Origin: an uncultured bacterium
Lineage (GTDB): Bacteria; Cyanobacteriota; Vampirovibrionia; Gastranaerophilales; Gastranaerophilaceae
Reading direction: 5' to 3'
Length of the DNA stretch: 64,000 nt
NCBI GenBank assembly: GCA_948964545.1
Contig: CAREDV010000002.1
Span: 153,983 to 217,982 of the forward strand
Shown here: positions 1 to 8,734 of the stretch, piece by piece
How the letters are laid out: each line of letters starts with the position of its first letter
Numbering within the stretch: position 1 is the stretch's first letter
Translations under genes and position numbers: made by a program
Notes under the pieces: model-generated
The model's input: only the letters and a program-made list of their open reading frames with translations
Database searches by the model: none
What the model was told of the DNA's origin: nothing

Positions 1-191
1 GAGATTGTAAAAAAGGCACTCGTCCTTCATTTGATAATTCATCCCCTTTAGATAAAGCAATTGAACTTTACGAATATTTTGTAAATTGTGTAAAACAAGG
101 CGGTTTAACTGTTAAGACAGGAAAATTCCGCGCAATGATGGATGTTGAGCTGATTAACGACGGGCCTGTGACATTTTGGCTTGAGAGATAA
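1..191 (+). CDS. dtd: D-aminoacyl-tRNA deacylase, C-terminal part
   Basis: The gene enters from the left edge and only its last 62 codons are present (reading from base 3 to a TAA at 189-191). The translation shows the Dtd family landmarks: the KKGTRPSF segment and the C-terminal TGKFRAMMDVELINDGPVTF stretch, which carries the conserved NxGP motif. Dtd hydrolyses D-amino acids mischarged on tRNA and acts as a cytosolic dimer. A promoter for the next gene lies just downstream, so dtd seems to end its own unit. Identification is by recognition of the conserved C-terminus. Confidence 0.85.
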   Translation, partial: DCKKGTRPSFDNSSPLDKAIELYEYFVNCVKQGGLTVKTGKFRAMMDVELINDGPVTFWLER

Positions 192-201
192 GAAAATGCT
201 C

Positions 202-230
202 TTGCAAAAATTTTTAAAGTATGCTATAAT
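202..230 (+). promoter_or_regulatory. sigma70-type promoter for the zinc-ribbon/rimM/trmD unit
   Basis: TTGCAA (202-207), a 17-base spacer, then TATAAT (225-230). The predicted start is near 237, which leaves an 80-base leader before the ATG at 320. The leader contains one GAGGAG run at about 267 that no obvious ORF uses, besides the AGAGG that serves the gene. Confidence 0.7.
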
Positions 231-319
231 AAAATCAATCTATAGAGAAATCGATTTTCATTTTTGAGGAGAAATTTTTTTTAACCCGGAATTACGTTAT
301 TAATTAAGAGGCTTTCATT

Positions 320-1327
320 ATGTATGTAAACAAGTGTATCAAATGTGGTCGTGAGTTTGAAACAAAAAACCCCAAAAGAGTTATTTGTCCTGACTGTTTG
401 TATCCAGATAAGAATATGATGGTATCATCAACTTCTTCAGATGCACCAAAGCCTGAAGTTCCTGCCCAAGAACCTTTGAAGGGCTATAGTGCGGGCGGTA
501 ATGATGAAGCTCCGCGTTATTACAGCGCAGGCGGTGATAACGAGCAGCAACAAAGATACAATAGACCACAAAGACCTTATAATAATTATAATAGCAGAGG
601 CGGATATAGTAATAATCGTCAAGGCGGATATCAACAAAATCGCCAGCAGGGTGGCTATAACCGCGGCGGTTACAACAATAACCGACAGGGTGGGTATAAT
701 AACAACCGTCCTGGCGGGTATCAACAGAATCGTCCTCAGCAAGGCGGGTTTAATAGAAATAATAATTATAACAACAGGCGCCCGCAGCAGGGTGGGTTTA
801 ATCGCGGCGGATTCAATAATAGACGTCCGATGCAGAAAAAAGCTCCAAAACAGTTATTGGTAAGTAAGGAACAATTAGAACAAATTGAATTGCTTTATAA
901 ATTGATGCTTCCTCTACCAAACCCAGATTGTCATGAAGTAATTGGTGAAAAAATCGGGTTAGAACCAAGAAAAGTATTTTTCGGCATTAACCTTGTAAGA
1001 CAAAAAATGATGCTTCCGAAATTGCCATTCCCAAAACGTAAACTTGCAATTTCGCCAGATCAGCTTTTTGCTATTAAAAATTTATATGAACCACTTTTAC
1101 CACTTCCTCCAATCGGTTGCCATAAAATTATTGCTGCTCAATTAAAAATGGATGAATGGAGAGTCCATGTAGGTATAGGTTTAATCCGTTCTCAAATGGG
1201 ATTAGGACGTTGGAACGAGGATAGACCTGATAAACCTGCTGAATTTCAGAAGAAAGAAGAACTTCCTGTTGAAGAAGTTAAACCTAAAAGAGGCAGAAAA
1301 AAGAAAACGGAAGAACCTGCTGAGTAA
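320..1327 (+). CDS. zinc-ribbon, RGG-like low-complexity, duplicated helical domain protein
   Basis: 335 aa in three parts. Residues 1-27 hold a zinc ribbon with CxxC...CPDC spacing (C7, C10, C23, C26). Residues about 50-172 are low complexity, rich in Gly, Asn, Gln, Arg and Tyr, with repeated GGY/GGF and NRGG units like those of RGG-type RNA-binding proteins. Residues about 177-295 contain two copies of a roughly 60-residue helical unit with the signature LLPLPxxxCHxxI. The C-terminus is Lys/Glu-rich (KPKRGRKKK). It sits three bases before rimM and trmD, a slot often held by RNA-binding or ribosome-assembly genes, so a role in RNA binding is inferred. No family name is recognised. Confidence 0.75.
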   Translation: MYVNKCIKCGREFETKNPKRVICPDCLYPDKNMMVSSTSSDAPKPEVPAQEPLKGYSAGGNDEAPRYYSAGGDNEQQQRYNRPQRPYNNYNSRGGYSNNRQGGYQQNRQQGGYNRGGYNNNRQGGYNNNRPGGYQQNRPQQGGFNRNNNYNNRRPQQGGFNRGGFNNRRPMQKKAPKQLLVSKEQLEQIELLYKLMLPLPNPDCHEVIGEKIGLEPRKVFFGINLVRQKMMLPKLPFPKRKLAISPDQLFAIKNLYEPLLPLPPIGCHKIIAAQLKMDEWRVHVGIGLIRSQMGLGRWNEDRPDKPAEFQKKEELPVEEVKPKRGRKKKTEEPAE

Positions 1328-1329
1328 TC

Positions 1330-1842
1330 ATGACAAAATATGTTTCTGTCGGTAAAATTTTAAATTTTCACGGAATTAAAGGTGAGGCAAAGGTAGGCTT
1401 TACTAAAAATCAAGAGGATTTTTTCTGCTCTTTGCAAGAAGTTTTTGTTAAAAAAGAACATGATTATGAATTATTAAAAATTAATAGTTCAAGGTTGCAT
1501 AAAAATTTTGCACTTGTGAAGTTTGATGGTATAAATTCGATTGATGAACTTTTAGGATATAAGGGTGCATTCTTATATGTTCAGGAAGATGTAATTCGAG
1601 AAAATTTAGAGGAAGATGAGTTTTTAATTGATGAACTTGTCGGTTTAGAAATTTTTGATGAAAATGACAAAAAACAAGGATTTGTTATCGGGGTTTCCAA
1701 TAATGGCGCGCAGGACATGCTGTCAGTCAAGACTAATTCTAAAAAGATTGTTTTAGTTCCTTTTGTTAAAGCTATTGTAACTGATGTAAGTATTAAAGAT
1801 AAAAAAATATTTATCAATAATCTTGAGGGATTATTGGAATGA
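1330..1842 (+). CDS. rimM: ribosome maturation factor RimM
   Basis: 170 aa, the usual length. The N-terminal RimM barrel begins with the hallmark GKILNFHGIKGEAKV (residues 8-22), and the C-terminal half is a PRC barrel (FLIDELVGLEIFDE through the VPFVKAIV segment). RimM binds ribosomal protein S19 and helps maturation of the 30S head. Its stop overlaps the trmD start by four bases (ATGA), so the pair is translationally coupled, as in many bacteria. Confidence 0.92.
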   Translation: MTKYVSVGKILNFHGIKGEAKVGFTKNQEDFFCSLQEVFVKKEHDYELLKINSSRLHKNFALVKFDGINSIDELLGYKGAFLYVQEDVIRENLEEDEFLIDELVGLEIFDENDKKQGFVIGVSNNGAQDMLSVKTNSKKIVLVPFVKAIVTDVSIKDKKIFINNLEGLLE

Positions 1843-2540
1843 TTTTTGATGTTTTGACTCTATTTCCTGAGATGATCCAAGATCATTGCAGACATAGTAT
1901 TTTGAAGCGTGCAGTTGAAAAAGGTATTTTTAGTGTAAATACTATTAATCCACGTGATTTTACATTGGATAAGCATAAAAAAGTTGATGATACCCCTTAC
2001 GGAGGCGGTGCTGGAATGGTTTTAATGGCACAGCCTTATGTTGATGCTTATGAAAGTGTTGAACGGTGCGAAAATTCGATTACTGTTATGCTTTCTCCGC
2101 AGGGTGAACCTTTAAATGATAAAATTGTTAATGAACTTTCTGAATTTGACCAAATAGTAATGCTTTGCGGACATTATGAGGGATTTGACGAACGTATAAG
2201 AGAAATTATTAAACCTAGAGAAATTTCCCTCGGTGATTTTGTTTTAACTGGCGGTGAACTCCCAGCGCTTTGTTTAATTGATGCAGTAAGCCGTAAGATT
2301 GAGGGTACTTTAGGTAAGATTGAATCTGCTGATGAGGATAGTTTCTCAAACGGTTTGATTGAATATCCACATTACACAAAACCAAGAGAATACAGAGGAC
2401 TGCAAGTTCCTGAGGTATTATTGAATGGAAATCATAAAGATATTAATGAATTCAGATTGCAAAAAAGTCTTGAAAGGACAAAGACGAAGCGTCCTGATTT
2501 ATATGAAATATTTATAAACAAGAGGAGGGAAAATAGATGA
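1839..2540 (+). CDS. trmD: tRNA (guanine-N1)-methyltransferase TrmD
   Basis: 233 aa, full length. It opens with FDVLTLFPEM and has the trefoil-knot SAM-binding signatures: DDTPYGGGAGM near residue 50, LSPQGEP near 85, LCGHYEGFDERI near 108 and SLGDFVLTGGE near 130. TrmD methylates G37 of tRNAs reading CNN/GGN codons to prevent frameshifting. It overlaps rimM upstream and the prepilin gene downstream by four bases each (ATGA), so all three are one message. Confidence 0.95.
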   Translation: MIFDVLTLFPEMIQDHCRHSILKRAVEKGIFSVNTINPRDFTLDKHKKVDDTPYGGGAGMVLMAQPYVDAYESVERCENSITVMLSPQGEPLNDKIVNELSEFDQIVMLCGHYEGFDERIREIIKPREISLGDFVLTGGELPALCLIDAVSRKIEGTLGKIESADEDSFSNGLIEYPHYTKPREYRGLQVPEVLLNGNHKDINEFRLQKSLERTKTKRPDLYEIFINKRRENR

Positions 2541-3247
2541 AAATACGGGCTTTTACTTTAGCAGAAGTACTTGTTACTTTAGGTATTATTGGTGTAATTT
2601 CAGCAATGACGCTGCCTACATTGACAAAAAATCATCAACGCAAAGTTTATGTAACACAGCTTCAGAAGGTTTATAATGAATTTTCTCAGGCAAGTGATTC
2701 TTTTGTAACTTCTAATAATGCCGTAAATTTAATGGAAGCAGGACTTAATTCTCAAGCTGCAGTTAATAGATTTATACAAAGTCAAATGAAAACCGTTAAA
2801 AATTGTGAAACAACTTTTACAGATTGTTTTGCAAGTGAATATAAAAATATGAATGGTGCTGCTATGACTAATTTTAATGCTGCGAATTCATCGTGCTATG
2901 CATTGCCAAGTGGAGCTTCTGTATGTTTGACATATATGGGTAGAATAAGACTTATTGGAAATGGATTTGTTAATATACTTGTAGATGTCAATGGTAAACA
3001 AGGTCCAAATATTTTGGGCCGCGATTTATTCGTAATGGGTATGGAGGATGATGGAACTATTATTTCTACTTTTAATAATGTTCATCGAGTGTGTATACCG
3101 TCTGCAGCTAATTATGACGAATGTGTTGCTGAAAATAACAAAACAAATTTGCAAAAATGTCAGAGTGCGACTACTATGCTAGCAGGAAGTGATGCAGGTT
3201 ATTGTTTTGCCGAATTACTTGATGACGGGTGGCAGATGGAATATTAA
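2537..3247 (+). CDS. type IV prepilin-like protein (no G tract)
   Basis: 236 aa. A very short leader MKIRA precedes the class III signal FTLAEVLVTLGIIGVISAM, with Glu at +5 of the mature protein and one hydrophobic helix, the substrate type for a prepilin peptidase (17698-18618). The globular domain has paired cysteines and the motif DVNGKQGPNILGRDLF near residues 151-166, which recurs in two further prepilins of this window and more loosely in a fourth. It is coupled to trmD by an ATGA overlap and has no poly-G tract, so it is likely the constitutive member. Major, minor or pseudopilin role cannot be told. Confidence 0.85.
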   Translation: MKIRAFTLAEVLVTLGIIGVISAMTLPTLTKNHQRKVYVTQLQKVYNEFSQASDSFVTSNNAVNLMEAGLNSQAAVNRFIQSQMKTVKNCETTFTDCFASEYKNMNGAAMTNFNAANSSCYALPSGASVCLTYMGRIRLIGNGFVNILVDVNGKQGPNILGRDLFVMGMEDDGTIISTFNNVHRVCIPSAANYDECVAENNKTNLQKCQSATTMLAGSDAGYCFAELLDDGWQMEY

Positions 3248-3251
3248 AAAA

Positions 3252-3275
3252 AGGGCTAATTACGAGCCCTTTTTA
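3252..3275. terminator. bidirectional terminator
   Basis: The stem AGGGCT/AGCCCT has a 7-base loop, with A-run on the left and T-run on the right. It lies between the convergent prepilin (plus) and the 155-aa protein (minus) and can serve both. Confidence 0.8.
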
Positions 3276-3743
3276 TTAGAATTTTTTGTTTAAATCATTG
3301 TAGTGCCCGAAACCGAGAACATCTTTAAAGAACTTAACTCCTGCATAAATTCCAAGACCTATTGCAGAACCTTTTGCCCAGTTACCTTTTCCAAATAGTG
3401 CACCAAGCCCTAAACCGAGCGGAACTACACTGTCTACAAGCATTGAACCAAAACCTTTAAAATACCCTAAGGCAGAGTTAGCAAAGTGTCTGGAATTGCT
3501 TTCCATTTCAAATCGGTGAACCCCGTCTTTCAATTTTGATGTCGTCATACTAGGACTTGAAAGGTATTGAGTATTGCTAAATGTTTCCGCGCAGGCATCT
3601 GCATCTTTTGATTTTGAATAAACATCAGATTGAAGTTTGCCTATGATGTGTGAATCATATGCTACAACGCCAAGCGCACCGAGTCCGATTGCTTTTGGCA
3701 GATATTTTACAAAATTTGTTTTAGCTGACCTAATAATACTCAT
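3276..3743 (-). CDS. unknown small membrane protein
   Basis: 155 aa with no recognised family. It has a hydrophobic N-terminal stretch (IGLGALGVVAYDSHIIG, about 18-34) and a Gly-rich hydrophobic hairpin near 100-140 (VVPLGLGLGALFGKGNWAKG). The middle is polar. Its start overlaps the stop of the upstream 264-aa gene by one base (TAATG), so the two are cotranscribed and probably coupled. Likely a membrane-associated protein restricted to this lineage. Confidence 0.6.
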   Translation of the reverse strand: MSIIRSAKTNFVKYLPKAIGLGALGVVAYDSHIIGKLQSDVYSKSKDADACAETFSNTQYLSSPSMTTSKLKDGVHRFEMESNSRHFANSALGYFKGFGSMLVDSVVPLGLGLGALFGKGNWAKGSAIGLGIYAGVKFFKDVLGFGHYNDLNKKF

Positions 3744-4537
3744 TATTTACCTGACTTTGTTTCTGTTTTTTTAGTATCATTTTTAACTTCAAATTCTTTT
3801 TCTGTAGTTTGTCCAGACATTTTTAAAAGTACATTGCTTGCCTGAAGTGCATCTTGACCATAACCCGATTGTGAATTTTGCATTTGTTGTAAAACTCCAA
3901 CTGTAAAATCATCACCTGTTACAATTCTGGAATCAAGTGCGCTAAGAGCCATTACTCTGATTGTTGCATATGGGTCTTGAAGCATTTTATTGATTAAAGC
4001 GTTTAGAGCTTTATCATCTTTTCTTGAATGATCTTCATCAAGTCGTGCAAAAACTTCTTTTGCACCCATTAACCTGACTTCTTTATCTTGACTGTTCAAG
4101 TAATTTTCGAGGTTTCTTATATAATCGTCTGTTAGTTGAACAATTTCTCGTTTTTCTGTTTTTTTATTTTCGTTTGTTTTATTTTCTGCTGTATTATTTG
4201 TTGTATTGGTGGTTGTGTTATTTTGACCATATTGTTTTGTATAATAATCAGGCGGATAGCAGCCTGTGGCACTTGTTGAACCATAATTCGGGGCATTCAC
4301 ATTATATACAGGAGCTGTTGCCCCAGGCGGAGTTACAGATGGATTAAATATTTGAATATTAACACCTGAATAGTTTGGAACTTGCACATTTTGATTTTGT
4401 GCCTGAGGTACTTGAGTTTGTTGTACAGGCTGTGGTGCTTGTTGCATTGGTGTTGTCTGATATTGCGGTTGCGCACCTTGCGGCGGACAATTGCATTGTG
4501 ATATCGGTATATTTTGTTGACCTACTGAACTTTGCAT
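3743..4537 (-). CDS. Pro/Gln-rich protein with HEAT-like C-terminal domain
   Basis: 264 aa. The first 110 residues are low complexity, rich in Gln, Pro, Asn and Thr, with two Cys near the start (SQCNCPPQ). Residues about 135-240 are alpha-helical and resemble HEAT/ARM repeats (NSQDKEVRLMGAKEVFARL, then DPYATIRVMALSALDSRI). There is no signal peptide. The gene heads a two-gene minus unit and has the GCAATA-N17-TTTATATA promoter-like element some 30 bases upstream. The function is unknown; a scaffolding role is only a guess. Confidence 0.65.
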   Translation of the reverse strand: MQSSVGQQNIPISQCNCPPQGAQPQYQTTPMQQAPQPVQQTQVPQAQNQNVQVPNYSGVNIQIFNPSVTPPGATAPVYNVNAPNYGSTSATGCYPPDYYTKQYGQNNTTTNTTNNTAENKTNENKKTEKREIVQLTDDYIRNLENYLNSQDKEVRLMGAKEVFARLDEDHSRKDDKALNALINKMLQDPYATIRVMALSALDSRIVTGDDFTVGVLQQMQNSQSGYGQDALQASNVLLKMSGQTTEKEFEVKNDTKKTETKSGK

Positions 4538-4563
4538 GAAAACTACCCTTTACTACTACTTGT

Positions 4564-4595
4564 ATATATAAAGTATTTTTTTTTGAAATTATTGC
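4564..4595 (-). promoter_or_regulatory. GCAATA-N17-TTTATATA promoter-like element
   Basis: On the minus strand GCAATA (4595-4590) is followed after exactly 17 bases by TTTATATA (4572-4565). The same arrangement occurs at 27937-27971, 36766-36797 and 47318-47352. It lies upstream of the 264-aa gene, which starts at 4537. Confidence 0.55.
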
Positions 4596-4656
4596 TTTTT
4601 CTTTAAGAAATGTTACAAAATTTTTTAAATTTTTACATGACGCATATAATTGACTT

Positions 4657-5238
4657 ATGGGCAGATATGAACAAAATTATTTAGATAAGCGTCCTCAATC
4701 TCTTTGTAAAATGTGCGGTAAGTGCTGCAGAGTTGTGACTACATCAATCCCTTACGGAAAATTAAGACTTATGGCGCATGACGGAGATGAAGGTGCTGTG
4801 GATTTTTTATCATTATTTGTTCCCTATAAATCTATAGATGATGCCAGAAAAGTTGATGCTGAAATTGTTGATAATATTATAAGCAGACTTTCTGAGGATG
4901 GTAATTTCAACGAAAAAAACACAACTTTTTATTATTGTAAATATCTTCAAGATGATAATTTGTGTTCAAATTATGAAAACCGTCCTGCTTTGTGCCGTCA
5001 CTGTCCATCCACTCCGTGGGCAATTGTGCCGCCAGGATGCGGTTTTGAGGGATGGCTTTTCTGGAAGCGTGAGGAAGATAAGAAGAAAGTGCGCAAAGCA
5101 AAAGAAGAACTTTTAGAACTTCAATTACTACGTAAACGCACGACAAATAATGAAACTTTAAACAAAATTTCTATTGTTGAGCAAAAAATTCAAAGAAATA
5201 TTGATATGTATAAAAAATACGGCTCTGATAATTGGTAG
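4657..5238 (+). CDS. YkgJ-family CxxCxxCC iron-sulfur/zinc cluster protein
   Basis: 193 aa. It contains the family motif CKMCGKCCR (residues 17-25) and a second Cys cluster, CKYLQDDNLCSNYENRPALC then HCPS (about 94-116), followed by a Cys near 128. The last 50 residues form a Lys/Glu-rich helix. Members of this family bind a metal centre, but their activity is mostly undefined. TATAAT at 4645-4650 ends only six bases before the ATG, so the message may be leaderless. Confidence 0.8.
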   Translation: MGRYEQNYLDKRPQSLCKMCGKCCRVVTTSIPYGKLRLMAHDGDEGAVDFLSLFVPYKSIDDARKVDAEIVDNIISRLSEDGNFNEKNTTFYYCKYLQDDNLCSNYENRPALCRHCPSTPWAIVPPGCGFEGWLFWKREEDKKKVRKAKEELLELQLLRKRTTNNETLNKISIVEQKIQRNIDMYKKYGSDNW

Positions 5239-5246
5239 CGATGAAA

Positions 5247-7733
5247 TTATTTTGATAACATCAACTTATCCAATTTTCTTTTGTAAAATTCCGTATTTAT
5301 ATTTAATTTTTCACCAATATCAAGAAGCATATCGACAAATTTTCTGTCCGCAGGACGTTTAAAACCTGTTTCTAAAATATCGCCTATTCTGTGATAAATT
5401 TTTGCAAAATAAATATTTTGTGCTTCTGCAATATCAATTTGAAGTTCAAGTTTTTCTACAGTATGGAATATTTCTAATATAGCATCTGCCTGCTGAATTT
5501 CAAAACTATGAACAAGCCTATTTATGTTTTGTTGAATTTTTCTGCCAAATATTGTGTTTGACGGAGTTTTATCTAACTGAATATCAATTTTTTTAGCTTC
5601 ATAATTAACATCTACTGCTTGTTGAATTAGGTCTTCTTCAATAAATCCGCCTGAATGAATTACAATATCATTAAATTTTCTGCTCAAAGCATATCCTGCA
5701 GAAAGTTTAAATTCATCAGGAATTTTAAGTCCCAAACCCTGCAGGTGATAGATTGAACCTTTGCCTTCGTCATACATTCCCTGATAGATTTGAGAGAATT
5801 TTTCAAGTTTGCTTTTTAAAAGTATTTGAAGAATTTTTCTTCTTTCTTCAATGAAAATATCTTTAAGCGTGAAATATTCTTTGCCGAAGTTTTCATCCAT
5901 TGCTCGAATAATCTCTGTCAAAGGATTCATCAAGAATGATTTAATTAGATTTGTTTTAAGTTTTCCGTATTCATCAGAATATTCTTTTATCGCACAGTGG
6001 AAATCTCCGCCCGAGTATTGCATTAGAGCAAACATGAGGTTTGATTTCTGTAGTGTAATTCTAGATTGAATTTCAATATGTCCTACGACAAATGTTGACG
6101 AACCTTTTTGAACTTTTTTGTAATCATGTTTTTTTATTGTGTAACAGTAAACATTTTCTTCATCTTCAAAATCTTGATATAGTGATGATAAAGCCCATAA
6201 AGTCGCAATTTGTTTCGGAGTTACAACCGATGGTTTTACAAAACGTTCATAAATTTCTTTACCTGTGCCGTGTTCGATAATATTACTTTTAGCATCTGTC
6301 AGAATATTAAGGAATTGTTCTTCGAGGTTTTTGGCAGTAAATTTTTCAGCTAACTGCATTGCTCGTGCAGCGTATTTCATAATTTGAACGGTTTCTATAC
6401 CTGAAATTTCAGAGAAAAACCAGCCGCAGCTTGTATACATTAAAAGTGCCTGACGCTGAATTTCCAATAACTCCATAGCTTTGACTTTGTCTTCATCTGA
6501 CAGGTCTTGTTTAAAGTTTGCCTGCTGGAATTTTTTTACATTCATTTCATTGCGGTCAAGAATAACTTCAATATAGTTGTTTCTTACATCCCAAACATTC
6601 CCATTAAGGTATTTTTGACCTTCTTTTTCAAATATTTTAACAAGTTCATCACGTAAGTAATCAAGCGCATCTCTGAGAGGTTTTCTCCATTTTTGATTCC
6701 AACCAGGATGTCCGCCTGTTGAACAGCCGCAGTCTTCTTTCCATCTGCCGACGCCGTGGAAGCAGCTCCAGCTTGATGCCTGTTTAATTTCTACTTCGCA
6801 ATCGCTTCTGTATTTGTCTAAGTATTCAGCGTAGTTTGTGATAGTGAACCCCTCGTCTTTTGCTTTAATTTTTAAAACATAAGCAAGTGCCATATCACCG
6901 AATTTTGTATGGTGTCCGTAACTTTCGCCGTCGGTTGCAATATTTATTAACTGCGGGAAATTTCTGCATTCAGATACACCTTCTTTAAGTCTGCGGATGA
7001 ATTTGTTTCCGTCTTTTAAAAGTTCATCAAATGCAACAGAGCGTGAAATTGCACCATCATAAAAGAATAAATCAATGAATTTACCTGGAGCTGATTTTAT
7101 ATAGTACCTGTATGAACGTGCAGGGTCGATATTTCCCCAGCTTACATCAGTCCAATCTTTATCGCCTTTTTGCTTAAACTTGTCAGCCTGATATGGTGAA
7201 AGAACTGTAAATTTAATGCCGTTTTCTTCCAAAATTCTTAATGTATCATCATCAACGGCAGTTTCTGCAAGCCACATACCCTCAGGTTTTCTGCCGAAAC
7301 GGTATTCAAAGTCTCTTATTCCCCATTTGATTTGAGTTCTTTTATCGTTTTCGTTTGCAAGAGGCATTATAATATGGTTATAAACTTGTGCCATTGCATT
7401 TCCGTGACCGTTGTGTTCTGTGATACTTTCAATATCTGCTTTTATAATTCTTTCGTATGTTAATGGTGCAAAATGTTCCATCCATGATAATAATGTAGGC
7501 CCGAAGTTATAACTCATATATTCATAGTTATTTACTACATCCAGAATTCTATTTCTGCTGTCAACTATTTTTGATACAGAATTTGGATCGTAACATTCTT
7601 TGTTAATTCGTTCGTTCCAATCGTGAAAAGGCAGTGCGCTGTCTTGCAGTTCAATAGCTTCCAGCCATGGATTTTCACGCGGGGGCTGATAAAAGTGACC
7701 GTGAATTGTCAAAAATACTTCGTTATTGCTCAT
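5247..7733 (-). CDS. GH57-type glycoside hydrolase with DUF3536 domain
   Basis: 828 aa. The N-terminal GH57 barrel starts with FLTIHGHFYQPPRENPW, has GMWLAETAVDDDTL near residue 138 (the WLxE element that carries the GH57 nucleophile) and ATDGESYGHHTKFG near 270, matching the family motif with the acid/base region. The remaining roughly 450 residues are helical and match the DUF3536 type found behind GH57 domains in cyanobacteria and relatives. No signal peptide, so it is cytosolic and probably acts on storage alpha-glucan. Convergent with the YkgJ-like gene. The substrate is not provable from sequence. Confidence 0.85.
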   Translation of the reverse strand: MSNNEVFLTIHGHFYQPPRENPWLEAIELQDSALPFHDWNERINKECYDPNSVSKIVDSRNRILDVVNNYEYMSYNFGPTLLSWMEHFAPLTYERIIKADIESITEHNGHGNAMAQVYNHIIMPLANENDKRTQIKWGIRDFEYRFGRKPEGMWLAETAVDDDTLRILEENGIKFTVLSPYQADKFKQKGDKDWTDVSWGNIDPARSYRYYIKSAPGKFIDLFFYDGAISRSVAFDELLKDGNKFIRRLKEGVSECRNFPQLINIATDGESYGHHTKFGDMALAYVLKIKAKDEGFTITNYAEYLDKYRSDCEVEIKQASSWSCFHGVGRWKEDCGCSTGGHPGWNQKWRKPLRDALDYLRDELVKIFEKEGQKYLNGNVWDVRNNYIEVILDRNEMNVKKFQQANFKQDLSDEDKVKAMELLEIQRQALLMYTSCGWFFSEISGIETVQIMKYAARAMQLAEKFTAKNLEEQFLNILTDAKSNIIEHGTGKEIYERFVKPSVVTPKQIATLWALSSLYQDFEDEENVYCYTIKKHDYKKVQKGSSTFVVGHIEIQSRITLQKSNLMFALMQYSGGDFHCAIKEYSDEYGKLKTNLIKSFLMNPLTEIIRAMDENFGKEYFTLKDIFIEERRKILQILLKSKLEKFSQIYQGMYDEGKGSIYHLQGLGLKIPDEFKLSAGYALSRKFNDIVIHSGGFIEEDLIQQAVDVNYEAKKIDIQLDKTPSNTIFGRKIQQNINRLVHSFEIQQADAILEIFHTVEKLELQIDIAEAQNIYFAKIYHRIGDILETGFKRPADRKFVDMLLDIGEKLNINTEFYKRKLDKLMLSK

Positions 7734-7754
7734 CTTAAACTCCGAAATTTATAA

Positions 7755-8246
7755 TTATTTTGTTTCAGTTTTAGCTTTTGTGCTGATTACGTTGAAATTT
7801 GTAACTTCTACCCATGGATCGCCCAATGCTGTAGAAAATACTTTTCCAGAGAATTCAACGATATCGCCTGAATTAAGTTCAATATATTTTTCTGCTTCTG
7901 TTCTGTTTAAGAACAATTTTAATTCAGACAAAGGGATATTATGGTCAGTTACATCAGGTCTTTGGATTAGGAATGAAATGTATTTTTCGGAACTTTTCAT
8001 TGCTGGTTTGTAATCCAATCCAAGTGTTGAAAATTTATCAAATTTAGCTTTGATTTTTATGTTTTTGTTTAAATAAAAATTAGGTCTTGCAACTAAATCA
8101 ATCGGGTTTACAAGTGCACAGTTTTGTTGGACTGGCTGTTGAACAGCAGATGTTGAAACAATTGTACTTGCTGGCATTTGCTGCGCACAAACACTTAAAC
8201 CTGCTGCGACTAATAATATTAATACTAAATTTTTTATTTTATTCAT
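7755..8246 (-). CDS. exported OB-fold-like protein
   Basis: 163 aa. The N-terminal signal peptide (MNKIKNLVLILLVAAGLSV, Cys at 20) is followed by a Gln/Thr-rich linker and a beta-rich domain of about 110 residues. The end of that domain (DIVEFSGKVFSTALGDPWVE) resembles the last strands of an OB fold of the tRNA_anti-like type found in periplasmic proteins. The Cys lacks a clear lipobox. It lies 21 bases upstream of the GH57 gene on the same strand and may be cotranscribed with it. Function unknown. Confidence 0.6.
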   Translation of the reverse strand: MNKIKNLVLILLVAAGLSVCAQQMPASTIVSTSAVQQPVQQNCALVNPIDLVARPNFYLNKNIKIKAKFDKFSTLGLDYKPAMKSSEKYISFLIQRPDVTDHNIPLSELKLFLNRTEAEKYIELNSGDIVEFSGKVFSTALGDPWVEVTNFNVISTKAKTETK

Positions 8247-8345
8247 TTTTATCCCCTTTTTTACAATAATATTCTATCACAACTTTTATATTTTGTAACT
8301 ACCTGCATACTATTTTATGGTATAATTTTCTTGAAAGAGGTCTAT

Positions 8346-8693
8346 ATGGATAAAAAATCTGCAATGTCTGCTATGGGATATGCTATCGTTTCTGTGATAG
8401 TACTTGCGCTTGTAATGATTATAAGTGCTCCTATGCTTGTTAATAATGGTAAAGAGGTGAAAAATACAAATTCTGAACCTGTTGTACAATATGAAACTCA
8501 AGATGACTCACAATTAAAAAGTATTGAGGAGCGTTTGTCATCGCGTATTGATAATTTAGAAAGACGAGAAACTGTTTCAAATAGATATGTATGCTCTATA
8601 GAGGGTAAAGTTGATGAAAACGGGGAAGTAATTCCTGTTGAAAGTTCTGGGAGTTCTGGAAAATTTGTTTTTGTATGTGAATACAAGCAATAA
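8346..8693 (+). CDS. small single-pass membrane protein with coiled coil
   Basis: 115 aa from ATG 8346, chosen because AAAGAGG lies at 8334-8340 and TATAAT at 8321-8326. An upstream TTG would sit inside the ribosome-binding site. The TM helix spans residues about 10-30 (GYAIVSVIVLALVMIISAP). Residues about 50-75 look like a short coiled coil (LKSIEERLSSRIDNLERRE), followed by a small Cys-containing domain with a pair at about C80 and C111. No family is recognised. It stands alone, with its own terminator. Confidence 0.65.
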   Translation: MDKKSAMSAMGYAIVSVIVLALVMIISAPMLVNNGKEVKNTNSEPVVQYETQDDSQLKSIEERLSSRIDNLERRETVSNRYVCSIEGKVDENGEVIPVESSGSSGKFVFVCEYKQ

Positions 8694-8722
8694 AAAAAGA
8701 CCCCTTTTGAGGGTCTTTTTTA
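8692..8722. terminator. bidirectional terminator
   Basis: GACCC/GGGTC stem with A-run before and T-run after. It separates the coiled-coil membrane protein (plus) from the ferredoxin gene (minus). Confidence 0.75.
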
Positions 8723-8734
8723 TTTGAATACTTA

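Noticed and set aside
437..863. Long ORFs in other frames over the Gly/Asn/Arg repeats of the 335-aa gene
   Set aside because: Low-complexity codons open alternative frames; no ribosome-binding sites or sensible protein features.
7681..7690. Five-G run near the start of the GH57 gene
   Set aside because: Too short to slip readily and inside the conserved HFYQPPRENP motif of the family.
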